A stretch of DNA of 16,924 nt from DASVAL01 sp035649575 (GTDB lineage: Bacteria > Planctomycetota > UBA1135 > UBA2386). The position numbers were made by a program, and so were the translations under genes. The stretch covers positions 1 to 16,924 of the forward strand of contig DASRJH010000298.1 in the NCBI GenBank assembly GCA_035649575.1, written 5' to 3'. The notes under the pieces were generated by a model that ran no database searches, was not told the DNA's origin, and saw nothing but the letters and a program-made list of their open reading frames with translations. Positions 8,201-15,540 of the stretch are shown here, in pieces (position 1 is the first letter of the stretch; the number at the start of each line of letters is the position of its first letter).

Positions 8201-9943
8201 TCAGCGCGCCGGGGCCTGGCTGCCGCGCGCTTCGCGCGCTGGCGTGACTGGCAGCAGTCCGTTCTCGACCAGCACCGGCGGGCGCCGCGAGTGCGTGTGC
8301 TGTTCCCACGCGTAGGCGACCGCGAGCAGATCGCCGTCGCGCCACGGGCGCATCGAGAACTCGAGCCCGAACGGCAGGCCGTTCGGGTAGAAGCCCGCCG
8401 GCACCGCAACCGCGGGCACTCCGATCATGTTGACCCAGCTCGTGGCCGAATGCGGCCCGTGGCTCACGCGGCCGTCCTGCGGCATCGTCTCGTCGGGCGG
8501 CGGCATCTGGATCGCCGGATAGACGTAGCCGTCGAGCTTCAGACGGTCCAAGGGCTCGAGATACGCGGCCAGCATCTCGCGCCGCGGCGCGCGGTAGTTG
8601 CGTTCGGCGTCGGGATCGGTGTCGAACGGCCGCTGCTCGATCTCGACGCCGCCCATGACGCGCGAGGCACCCGTGCCGATCATCGACGGGAACAGCGGCG
8701 CCCCGACGACACGCTGGTAGTCCGCAGCCGAGCGATACTCCGGGCTGCCGAACACCGCGAGGAAGCGGTTCGTGCCGAACAGCGTGTAGGGATAGGTGCC
8801 CACGCGGCTCGCGAGCTTCGCGAAGCTCGCGGGCAGGATGTCGTCGGTGACGATCACCTCGGCGCCGGCCGAGCGCAGCGCCGCGAGGGCCTGCATGAAC
8901 ATCGCGTGCGTCGGCGGCCGCAGCGGCTCCTTCTCGTCGGTGCGGATCGCCTCGGCCGCTGCTTCGGGAACGCACGCCGGGATGCCGCGGAACGGGATGC
9001 CCTCGCCGGCCAGCACGAACGCCGGCACGGCGAAGCGCTTGCCCCGCAGCGCGTCGGCGCGCAGATACGGCTCGTAGGGCGGTCGTTGCGCGGTGTCGGG
9101 CACCGCCATCGTGCACGCGTCGAGCGAGTCCTCGCCGCTCATGACGGCGAGCGCGATCGCTGCATCGGTGACGTTGCGCGCGATCGGTCCCGTGTTGTCG
9201 AGCAGCCAGTCGAGCGGCGCGATGCCGGCGATGCTGACGAGACCACGCGTCGGGAAGAACCCGACCAACGCACTCGTGGCGGACGGCATCCGGATCGAGT
9301 TGCCGGTGTCGGTGCCGTTTCCGAGCACCGCCATGTTGGTGGCCACCGCGGTCACGGTGCCGCCCGACGAACCGCCCGGCGAGAAGCGGACGTCGTAGGC
9401 ATTGCCGGTGCGTCCATACGAGCTGCTCCGGTTCGTGTCGCTGTTGGCCAGATCCGGCATGTTCGTGTGCCCGACGATGATCGCGCCCGCTGCCTCGAGC
9501 TTCGCGACGATGGTTGCATCGCGCGGAGCGATCAGTTCGTGTCCTGCCCGGGTGAAGCCGTGCCAGCCCGCAGTGGTGACCTGGCCGGCGATGCTCGTGT
9601 TGGCCTTGATGACCACCGGCACGCCCCAGAGCGGCCCGCGCGCGCTGCTGCCCTGTGCCTGCTCGGCGTCCTTCTGCGCGGCCTCGGCCAGGGCCTCGCG
9701 CCGGAACACGGTCTCGACCGCGCCGTAGACGCCGTTGTAGCGATCGATGCGATCGAGGTGCCACTGCACCACCTGCGCGACGGTGTACTTTCGCTCCGCG
9801 TAGAGGCGGTGCAGCTGGCCCACCGTGACGTCCAGCAGATCGCGATCGATCGCGCCGGGATCCGGGGCCGAGGTCTGGCAGGCGACCGCGAGCACGAGCA
9901 CCGCGGCGAGGGTGGCCGCGGGCGGGGGGATCTTCTTGGGCAT
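8201..9943 (-). CDS. Amidase-signature family hydrolase, probable lipoprotein
   Basis: The 580-residue product has the amidase-signature Ser-cisSer-Lys triad: Lys113 in VVIKANTS, the cis-Ser in SPGGSSGG (Ser192/193) and the nucleophile Ser216 in GTDTGNSIRMPS. The 24-residue spacing between the two Ser positions fits the family. The nucleophile motif reads GNSIR where most members have GGSIR. The start at 9943 gives a charged N-terminus, a hydrophobic stretch and Cys22 after LAVA, a plausible lipoprotein signal; an upstream ATG at 9979 would add 12 residues before that signal. The family hydrolyses amide bonds. GatA is unlikely because this protein is exported and no gatB or gatC is near. It is last in a leftward cluster, 54 bp after the TPR-like lipoprotein gene. 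Substrate unknown. Confidence 0.9.
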   Translation of the reverse strand: MPKKIPPPAATLAAVLVLAVACQTSAPDPGAIDRDLLDVTVGQLHRLYAERKYTVAQVVQWHLDRIDRYNGVYGAVETVFRREALAEAAQKDAEQAQGSSARGPLWGVPVVIKANTSIAGQVTTAGWHGFTRAGHELIAPRDATIVAKLEAAGAIIVGHTNMPDLANSDTNRSSSYGRTGNAYDVRFSPGGSSGGTVTAVATNMAVLGNGTDTGNSIRMPSATSALVGFFPTRGLVSIAGIAPLDWLLDNTGPIARNVTDAAIALAVMSGEDSLDACTMAVPDTAQRPPYEPYLRADALRGKRFAVPAFVLAGEGIPFRGIPACVPEAAAEAIRTDEKEPLRPPTHAMFMQALAALRSAGAEVIVTDDILPASFAKLASRVGTYPYTLFGTNRFLAVFGSPEYRSAADYQRVVGAPLFPSMIGTGASRVMGGVEIEQRPFDTDPDAERNYRAPRREMLAAYLEPLDRLKLDGYVYPAIQMPPPDETMPQDGRVSHGPHSATSWVNMIGVPAVAVPAGFYPNGLPFGLEFSMRPWRDGDLLAVAYAWEQHTHSRRPPVLVENGLLPVTPAREARGSQAPAR

Positions 9944-9997
9944 GCGCTCAGCATGAACCTTCGCGGGCCGCGGCGCCATGCACGCGCGCGGTTGCCT

Positions 9998-11140
9998 TCA
10001 CCGCGGCGGCGACATGCCGGGCTGCGCGCGCGACCAGGGCTTCGGGACGGCGATCACGGGTTCACGCTGCCCGGTCAACCACTGCCATCGCAGCGCAAGC
10101 CGCAGCAAGAGCGGCGGTGTGGGCTCGTATTCGCGCGCGAGCAACGCATACGCATGCGCCGTTCCGCGGTCGTCGCGCTCGTGATACAGCTGGCTCGCCA
10201 TCCGGTAGTCGATCGTCGGGTCGGGCCGCTCGCGGCGGGCCGTGTGCAGCAGTGCTTTGGCCGCCGCCAGATCATCGCCGGCCAACCGTTCGCGGGCCGC
10301 CGCACGCAGCGCCCCGCAATCGCTCGATGCCGCCGACACCGCGGCGAAGCGCTCCGCGAGTTGCGAGCGCATGGTCGGGTCCTGGGCCCCGATCATCGCG
10401 TGCAACAGGTGCTCGCGCGCACTCGCATGATCTCCGGCCGCGGCGGCGAGCTCGCCGAGCCGGTGCTGCAGCGCGGTCGAGGTCCAACCGAGGCGCTCGA
10501 TGCGTTGCAGCGCGGCCCGGGCCTCGAGCGGGCGGCCGTCTGCGAGCGCCTCGCTCGCCTGCGCCAGGAGATGGTCGCACGCGACCGCGGCGAGGTTGGG
10601 TTCGGCGAGTCCGAGCACGCAGGCAGCGGGATCCTCGGCGAGCTCGAACGCGCGGTCGAGCGCTTCGGCCAGGACGGGGCCGAGCTCGGTGTGGAACGTG
10701 CCCACGACGCGGCTCTCTTTGCCGGCCGGCGCGATGCGCAGGTGGATGCTGGCCACGGCGTGTCGGCCGAACGCACGCAGCGACTGCAGACCGCCGAGCT
10801 CTTGGATCCGGACTTCGACGCCGGCTCCCGCGGCTCGCGGCACCACGCTGAGGCGGTGCGACGCGCAGGGCACCCAGAGCAACGCCGGCCCCTGCTCGAA
10901 ACGGACCTCGAACGCATTGCCGCCGACGTCGAGCGCCGGCGCGCCGCTCGCTTGTGGCAGCGGATCGGCGAACGGCAGCGCGTGGCGCAGCGCTCCTGCA
11001 GCGATCGCAGTCGCGAGTTCGGGCCGCAACGCGACCTGGCGTTCGTACTCGACCTCGAGCGCAGCATGCGGGCCCGTCGCGCACGCGCCGCCGAGGAAGG
11101 CGATGCAGGCGAACAGACATGAGGAACGGCGTACTGCCAT
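9998..11140 (-). CDS. Hypothetical lipoprotein with TPR-like helical repeats
   Basis: This 380-residue protein has a short basic N-terminus and a hydrophobic stretch ending in LGGAC (Cys20), a likely lipoprotein signal. Residues about 28-170 are mixed alpha/beta and match no family I can name. Residues about 185-340 show paired amphipathic helices rich in Ala/Leu with TPR-like spacing (for example LEARAALQRIERLGW, ASAREHLLHAM, LAAAKALLHTARRERPD). The start at 11140 is chosen because it places the signal at the N-terminus; no good SD is seen. It lies 116 bp downstream of acpS and 54 bp upstream of the amidase gene, all on the minus strand. It may be an envelope protein-interaction or scaffold lipoprotein, but that is inference. 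Confidence 0.75.
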   Translation of the reverse strand: MAVRRSSCLFACIAFLGGACATGPHAALEVEYERQVALRPELATAIAAGALRHALPFADPLPQASGAPALDVGGNAFEVRFEQGPALLWVPCASHRLSVVPRAAGAGVEVRIQELGGLQSLRAFGRHAVASIHLRIAPAGKESRVVGTFHTELGPVLAEALDRAFELAEDPAACVLGLAEPNLAAVACDHLLAQASEALADGRPLEARAALQRIERLGWTSTALQHRLGELAAAAGDHASAREHLLHAMIGAQDPTMRSQLAERFAAVSAASSDCGALRAAARERLAGDDLAAAKALLHTARRERPDPTIDYRMASQLYHERDDRGTAHAYALLAREYEPTPPLLLRLALRWQWLTGQREPVIAVPKPWSRAQPGMSPPR

Positions 11141-11256
11141 GGCGGCGACAATGAACTTCGGCGCCACGGTGATCCCGCTGCAGGCATTGCGTGCCTTCGT
11201 CCCATTCCGGGAGTGAATCGCGCATTGCGGCCGTGCGACCGGTTCTGCGCGGCAAG

Positions 11257-11634
11257 TCAGGTCTCTGCGACCACGAAGGCCGTCGCCACCGATTCGGTGT
11301 GCGTAAGGCTCACGTGCAGGCGGCGGATGCCCAGGAGCGCTGCGCGTTTCGCGGCGGCTCCCGTGAGCGAGAGCCCGACCGCACCCGTGTCGTCGCGGCC
11401 GACCTCGATCTGTTGGAAGCCGAGCCCGAAGGCCCAACCGGTGCCGAGACACTTCATCGCGGCCTCCTTGGCGCAGAAACGCGCCGCGAACGACTCGGCG
11501 GGCCGCGCCCGCGCGAGGCAGTAGGCGATCTCCTGCGCCGTGAAGACGCGCCGCGCGAAGCGTTCGCCGGCCTGTTGCCACAGTCGCTCGATGCGCGCAA
11601 TCGAGATCGAGTCGACGCCCATCGCGACGATCAT
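11257..11634 (-). CDS. acpS: Holo-[acyl-carrier-protein] synthase (4'-phosphopantetheinyl transferase)
   Basis: The product moves the 4'-phosphopantetheine arm of CoA to the Ser of acyl carrier protein, activating it for fatty-acid (and here lipid A) synthesis. Its 125 residues match the usual AcpS length. Family motifs are present: GVDSISIARIE near the start with metal-binding Asp8, FTAQEIAYC, and RFCAKEAAMKCLGTG with Glu57, Lys61 and the closing GTG. The C-terminal HVSLTHTESVATAFVV fits the last strand. The ATG at 11634 overlaps the stop of the JAMM gene as ATGA (11631-11634), which fixes the start and implies translational coupling. Cytoplasmic. Confidence 0.95.
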   Translation of the reverse strand: MIVAMGVDSISIARIERLWQQAGERFARRVFTAQEIAYCLARARPAESFAARFCAKEAAMKCLGTGWAFGLGFQQIEVGRDDTGAVGLSLTGAAAKRAALLGIRRLHVSLTHTESVATAFVVAET

Positions 11635-12056
11635 GCGGGCGCGGCCTCCGCGCGACCGATCGCCAGCGTGTCGACGCGATCCTTCGTGAGCCAGTAGGCG
11701 CCGATCCGGGTCGTGCCATCGCCGCCCGGGACAACGACGAGTTGCAGGCAATCGCGCCACAAGAAGGCGCGGTCGGCTGCCGACAACGCGGTGCTGCCGC
11801 GCGGATGGCTGTGGGCGAAGCCGAGCCAACGTTCGCCGCGCGCGCGGCACGCGGCCTCGGCCGCCGCGAAGACCGCCGCCGGCATCGTGAAGTGATCCTC
11901 GGTGCAGGCTGCGCCTGCGACGGGCACGAACCGCTCCACGGCGAAAGCGCTGGTCCCGGCGAGCAGACCGACCATCTCGCGCGGCGCGGCCTCCGCCGCG
12001 GCTCGCTCGAGCGCAGCGCGGGCGTCGTCACTGAGCACGACCGTCCTCGAGACCAT
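11631..12056 (-). CDS. JAMM/MPN+ (Mov34-type, M67) zinc isopeptidase
   Basis: The 141-residue protein is a single JAMM domain. The metal and catalytic signature is complete: Glu27 in REMVGLLAG, then AHSHPRGSTALSAAD with His82, His84, Ser92 and Asp95. Bacterial relatives cleave small ubiquitin-like proteins from partners or from amino acids; Mec+ of Mycobacterium releases cysteine from the CysO carrier. No ubiquitin-like, ThiF/MoeB or E2-like gene lies in this window. The gene overlaps acpS by 4 bp and is divergent (86 bp) from a sulfur-amino-acid-type PLP enzyme. A candidate -10 (TAGGCT, 12064-12069) lies only 7 bases from the ATG at 12056, so the mRNA may be leaderless. Enzyme class is confident; substrate is unknown. 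Confidence 0.9.
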   Translation of the reverse strand: MVSRTVVLSDDARAALERAAAEAAPREMVGLLAGTSAFAVERFVPVAGAACTEDHFTMPAAVFAAAEAACRARGERWLGFAHSHPRGSTALSAADRAFLWRDCLQLVVVPGGDGTTRIGAYWLTKDRVDTLAIGRAEAAPA

Positions 12057-12063
12057 GGCGCGT

Positions 12064-12091
12064 AGCCTACGCGGTCGTCGGGCTTCGCCAA
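12064..12091 (-). promoter_or_regulatory. Candidate promoter of the JAMM-acpS transcript
   Basis: On the minus strand TTGGCG (12086-12091), a 16-bp spacer and TAGGCT (12064-12069) resemble a housekeeping promoter. The -10 ends 7 bases before the ATG at 12056, so transcription would begin at or near the start codon. The 86-bp divergent gap must also serve the PLP enzyme gene on the plus strand, for which I see no clear hexamers. Match by eye only. Confidence 0.4.
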
Positions 12092-12142
12092 CACTCGAAG
12101 CACCCGCTCGCACAGCAGGCCCAGCACGGTCATGATGGGCGC

Positions 12143-13324
12143 ATGGCCGAACCGCTCTACGGCACGCCGCAGCCCCATGGCCCGCCGTTGGGCCCGCTGT
12201 CGCCGCCGCTCGTGCGCAGCAGCACGTCCGCCCAGCCCGACTCCGAATCGCTGCGCCTGGTCGGCAGCGCCGAGAGCGCGAGCGACTTCTACCAGCGTCT
12301 GGGTCACAGCTGCGGCCGCGCCTTCGAGAGTCTCGTGGCCGCGCTCGAAGGGGCGGACGGTGCGGTGTCGTTTTCGAGCGGCATGGCGGCGATGAGCGCA
12401 GCGCTCCTGGCGCACTGCAAGAGTGGCGACCGTGTGTTGCTGGCCGAGGAGATCTACGGCGGCACCTCGGCGTTTGCGCTGCACGACCTCGTGCGTTTCG
12501 GCGTCGCTGTCGATCGCTTCTCGGCCCTCGACCTCGCCGGCCTGCGCAAGGCACTGCAGCGGCCGACGCGCCTCGTCGTGTTCGAGACGCCGATCAACCC
12601 GACGTTGCGTCTCGCCGACATCTCGGCCATCGCGTCGGCCGCGCGCGGCGCCGGTGCCACGACCGTGTTCGACGGCACGTTCGCGCCGCCGCCGATCCAG
12701 TCTGCGCTGCGACACGGCGTCGACCTCGTCGTGCACTCGGCGACGAAGTTCTTCGGCGGCCACAGCGACGTGCTCGCGGGCGTCGTCGCGGGCAGCCACG
12801 CCATGCTCCGCCCGATCGAAGCCTTGCGACGCCGCACGGGAGGCATCCTGGCACCCGATCCGGCGTGGCTGCTGTTGCGATCGTGGCCCACGCTGCGCCT
12901 GCGCATCGAAGCGCAACAGGCGGCGGCACTCGCGATCGCGCGGGAGCTAGTCGCCGACGTCGCGGAGAAGCGGCTCGTGGCGGTGAGTCATCCGGGCCTG
13001 CCGCAGCATCCCGACCACGCGCTGATGCGCCGGCAGATGACCGGAGGCGGGTGCCTTGTCTCGGTCGAAGTGCATGGCGGCTTGCCCGGGGCGCGCGCGG
13101 TGTTCGATCGCCTGGCCCGCATCGCGAAGGCGCCGAGCCTCGGCGGCGTCGAGACGCTCGCGACGCTGCCGGCGTTCACGACGCACGCGGGTTTGTCGGC
13201 GGCCGAACGCGCGCGGGCCGGGATTCCCGACGGGCTCATGCGGATCGCGGTCGGCCTCGAAGGCGTGGACGTCCTGCTCGCGGATCTGCGTCAGGCGATC
13301 GCCGGTGGTGCGGGCCCCGGGTGA
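12143..13324 (+). CDS. Trans-sulfuration family PLP enzyme (cystathionine gamma-synthase / gamma- or beta-lyase type)
   Basis: The 393-residue length is normal for the Cys/Met-metabolism PLP family. Visible landmarks are Tyr50-x-Arg52 (phosphate site of the neighbouring subunit), FSSGMAAMSA 77-86 (PLP-phosphate loop), IYGGT 104-108 (stacking Tyr), FETPINPTL 147-155, Asp177 in FDGTFAPPP (pairs with the pyridine N), HSATKFFGGHSDVLAG with the Schiff-base Lys202, and SLGGVETL near the C-terminus. The family makes or breaks C-S bonds in cystathionine, homocysteine or methionine metabolism; synthase and lyase cannot be told apart here. The usual GNPT motif after Tyr-x-Arg reads GHSCG, a departure that may alter substrate binding. 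It is divergent from the JAMM gene. No SD is evident before the ATG. Confidence 0.88.
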   Translation: MAEPLYGTPQPHGPPLGPLSPPLVRSSTSAQPDSESLRLVGSAESASDFYQRLGHSCGRAFESLVAALEGADGAVSFSSGMAAMSAALLAHCKSGDRVLLAEEIYGGTSAFALHDLVRFGVAVDRFSALDLAGLRKALQRPTRLVVFETPINPTLRLADISAIASAARGAGATTVFDGTFAPPPIQSALRHGVDLVVHSATKFFGGHSDVLAGVVAGSHAMLRPIEALRRRTGGILAPDPAWLLLRSWPTLRLRIEAQQAAALAIARELVADVAEKRLVAVSHPGLPQHPDHALMRRQMTGGGCLVSVEVHGGLPGARAVFDRLARIAKAPSLGGVETLATLPAFTTHAGLSAAERARAGIPDGLMRIAVGLEGVDVLLADLRQAIAGGAGPG

Positions 13325-13381
13325 AGCCGGGCGAGAAGGGGTGAAGGCCCGCAGCAGCGTCCGATCGTCTGCTCCGTGCAG

Positions 13382-13410
13382 TGGCCTTTCGAGAGTGCTC
13401 TTGCTACCGT
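13382..13410 (+). promoter_or_regulatory. Candidate promoter for the skp/ompH-lpxC-fabZ operon
   Basis: GCTACCGT (core TACCGT 13405-13410) lies about 33 bp upstream of the OmpH-like start, with a weak TGGC-containing -35 (TGGCCT, 13382-13387) 17 bp before it. The identical octamer GCTACCGT recurs at 16884-16891, and the related GCTAGACT precedes the 6S RNA. Assigned by eye. Confidence 0.4.
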
Positions 13411-13443
13411 GACTCGACGGTTCCTGCGACCCTCGAGCCCACC

Positions 13444-14148
13444 ATGTCGACCCATCCCTTCTGGATCTCCGCGCTGTTGGTTGCCACTGGTTCGCTGCTC
13501 GTCGCGCAGGATCACTCCGCGGCTGCGACGGAAGGTGCGACCAAGAAGGTCGCGCCCGTCTCGATCGGCGTCGTCGATCTCGCGAAGGCCCTCGAGGCCT
13601 ACCCGAAGCAGATCAAGATGGAACAGGAGCTCAAGACGCTGCAGGACGTCTTGAAGGAAGAGCTCGGGAAGATCGAAGCGAGCATCAACGAGACACGCGA
13701 GAACATCAAAGCAGTCGGAGAAAACAGCGAAGAAGGCAAGGACAGGATGTTCCAGTACGACGGCCTGCGCCAGCTGTGGGAGTTCAAGCGCAAACGCATG
13801 GTCGAGAAGCTCGAGATCGCGGAGATGCGCATGAAACTCGAGCTCTACGAGGACATGGAAGTGGCCGTCGCGAAGGTCGCGAAGAACCGCGGCGTGCAAC
13901 TCGTCGTGCGCACCTACGATCCGGGGCCGCCGCCGAACTATCCCGACAAGGCGTCGAACAAGGAGCTCGGGCAGATGAACCTGCGCCTCCAGATGTTCGA
14001 TCGCCGCCAGGTCTGGTACAACACGGACGAGATCGATCTGACCGGCGACCTCATCAAACTGCTGAAGGTGCCGCTCGAGAAGGACGCCCCGGCCAAGACG
14101 GCGGAACCGCCGAAAACGCCGGCGAAACCCGAACGCGGGGGCGGGTGA
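13444..14148 (+). CDS. Skp/OmpH-family periplasmic chaperone
   Basis: This 234-residue exported protein starts with a clear signal peptide (about 1-22, ending LLVAQ). The Skp pattern follows: a first strand IGVVDLAKALEAYPK (41-55), a long charged coiled coil (about 57-148), and returning strands VQLVVRTYD and VWYNTDEIDLTGDLIKLL (190-207). The tail is Pro/Lys/Gly-rich. Skp holds unfolded outer-membrane proteins in the periplasm, and its genes commonly sit beside lipid A genes, as here with lpxC-fabZ 4 bp after its stop. The ATG at 13444 is preferred over an upstream in-frame ATG at 13381 because it places the signal peptide at the N-terminus and falls downstream of the candidate promoter. Confidence 0.88.
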   Translation: MSTHPFWISALLVATGSLLVAQDHSAAATEGATKKVAPVSIGVVDLAKALEAYPKQIKMEQELKTLQDVLKEELGKIEASINETRENIKAVGENSEEGKDRMFQYDGLRQLWEFKRKRMVEKLEIAEMRMKLELYEDMEVAVAKVAKNRGVQLVVRTYDPGPPPNYPDKASNKELGQMNLRLQMFDRRQVWYNTDEIDLTGDLIKLLKVPLEKDAPAKTAEPPKTPAKPERGGG

Positions 14149-14152
14149 CGCT

Positions 14153-15487
14153 GTGGTAGCGACCCCGGCAACGCCCTCCGGTCGGCAGCAACGCACGATC
14201 AGGAACCCGGTCGAGTACCGCGGCATCGGGCTGCACTCGGGAAAGGAGATACGGATCGTCGTGCGGCCGGCCGAGGCGGGCACCGGTGTCACGTTCGTGC
14301 GCACCGACATCGAAGACCACCCAGTGGTCCGCGCGCACGGCGCCAACATGAGGGCGCGGCAGCGCCGCACCTGCATCCAGGACGGCCGCGCCGAGGTCTA
14401 CACGTGCGAGCACCTGCTCGCGGCGTTGTATGCGCTCGGCGTCGACAACGCGCTGATCGAGATCGATGGCGAGGAAGTGCCGGGACTCGACGGCGCGGCG
14501 TCGGAGTTCTTCCGCGGCCTGCGCGAGAGCGGCACCGTCGAGATGCGCGCGCCGCGCGCCGTCTACGCGGTCACGCATCCGATCTACGTGCGCGAGGGTG
14601 CGGCCAGCATCGTCGCGTTGCCGGGCAGCGGACGGCTCACGATCGAATACCACCTCGACTATCCCGGCAAGAACGGCGCCGTGCCGGCCGCGCGCCAGAC
14701 GGTCGGCTTCGAGTTGTCGGCCGAGAACTTCGAACGCGACATCGCCGCGGCGCGCACGTTCGTGTTCGCGCACGAGGTCGATGCCCTGCGCGCCGCGGGC
14801 CTCGGCAAGGGCGCCACGCCACAGAACACGCTCGTGGTCGGGCCCGAGGGACCGCAGGCCAACACGCTGCAGTGGGACGACGAGCTCGCGCGGCACAAGA
14901 TCCTCGACCTCGTCGGCGATCTGGCGAACGCCGGCGTCGACCTCGACACGCACATCATCGCGACGCGATCCGGCCACGGCCTCAACATGGCGCTCGTGCA
15001 GCGCATCATCGAGGAACGCGAACGCGAGCAGGAGCAGGGAGAGGCCATCGGCGCCTCGGGTCTCGACATCCGGCAGATCCTCAATCTGCTGCCGCACCGC
15101 TATCCGTTCCTGATGATCGACCGCGTGATCGAGCTCGAGGGCTTCCAGCGCGCGGTCGCGATCAAGAACGTCACGATCAACGAGCCGTACTTCCAGGGCC
15201 ACTGGCCCGAGCAGCCGATCATGCCCGGTGTGCTGCAGCTCGAGGCGATGGCGCAGCTCGCCGGCGTGTTGCTGCTGCGCAAGCTCGAGAACACGGGCAA
15301 GCTCGCAGTGATGTGGAGCATCGACAAGGTCAAGCTGCGCGGTGCCGTCGTGCCGGGCGACCAGTTGCGCATCGAGGTCGAGACGATCCGCGCCAAACCG
15401 CAGGTCGGCCACGTGCGCGCGCGCTGCAAGGTGGCCGGGCGGCTCGTCGCCGAAGCCGAGTTGAAGTTCACCCTGGTCGACGCTTGA
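14153..15487 (+). CDS. lpxC-fabZ: Bifunctional UDP-3-O-acyl-GlcNAc deacetylase / 3-hydroxyacyl-ACP dehydratase (LpxC-FabZ fusion)
   Basis: This is a 444-residue fusion. LpxC (about 11-290) carries out the committed deacetylation of lipid A synthesis: GIGLHSG 25-31, CEHLLAAL with catalytic Glu86 and zinc ligand His87, RHKILDLVGDL with zinc ligands His248 and Asp252, and RSGHGLN with catalytic His275. A short charged linker (about 288-302) leads to FabZ (about 304-444), which dehydrates 3-hydroxyacyl-ACP: LLPHRYPFLMIDRV 312-325, then FQGHWPEQPIMPGVLQLEAMAQ with catalytic His350 and Glu364. Both active sites are intact. It starts with GTG 4 bp after the chaperone stop. The fusion joins the two enzymes that compete for or supply 3-hydroxyacyl chains and is known from Bacteroidota and Planctomycetota. 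Cytoplasmic. Confidence 0.97.
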   Translation: MVATPATPSGRQQRTIRNPVEYRGIGLHSGKEIRIVVRPAEAGTGVTFVRTDIEDHPVVRAHGANMRARQRRTCIQDGRAEVYTCEHLLAALYALGVDNALIEIDGEEVPGLDGAASEFFRGLRESGTVEMRAPRAVYAVTHPIYVREGAASIVALPGSGRLTIEYHLDYPGKNGAVPAARQTVGFELSAENFERDIAAARTFVFAHEVDALRAAGLGKGATPQNTLVVGPEGPQANTLQWDDELARHKILDLVGDLANAGVDLDTHIIATRSGHGLNMALVQRIIEEREREQEQGEAIGASGLDIRQILNLLPHRYPFLMIDRVIELEGFQRAVAIKNVTINEPYFQGHWPEQPIMPGVLQLEAMAQLAGVLLLRKLENTGKLAVMWSIDKVKLRGAVVPGDQLRIEVETIRAKPQVGHVRARCKVAGRLVAEAELKFTLVDA

Positions 15488-15540
15488 CGAAGCCCGCCGC
15501 GCAGCCCCGCTCCGCGCCGTCTCGATCCGCGAAGGGCCAG

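Noticed and set aside
6812..11122. A very long plus-strand open frame (over 1400 codons) across the kinase 3' half, amidase and lipoprotein genes
   Set aside because: It is Arg/Ala-rich, contains no family motifs and lies over genes with intact catalytic motifs. High GC removes stop codons from the shadow frames.
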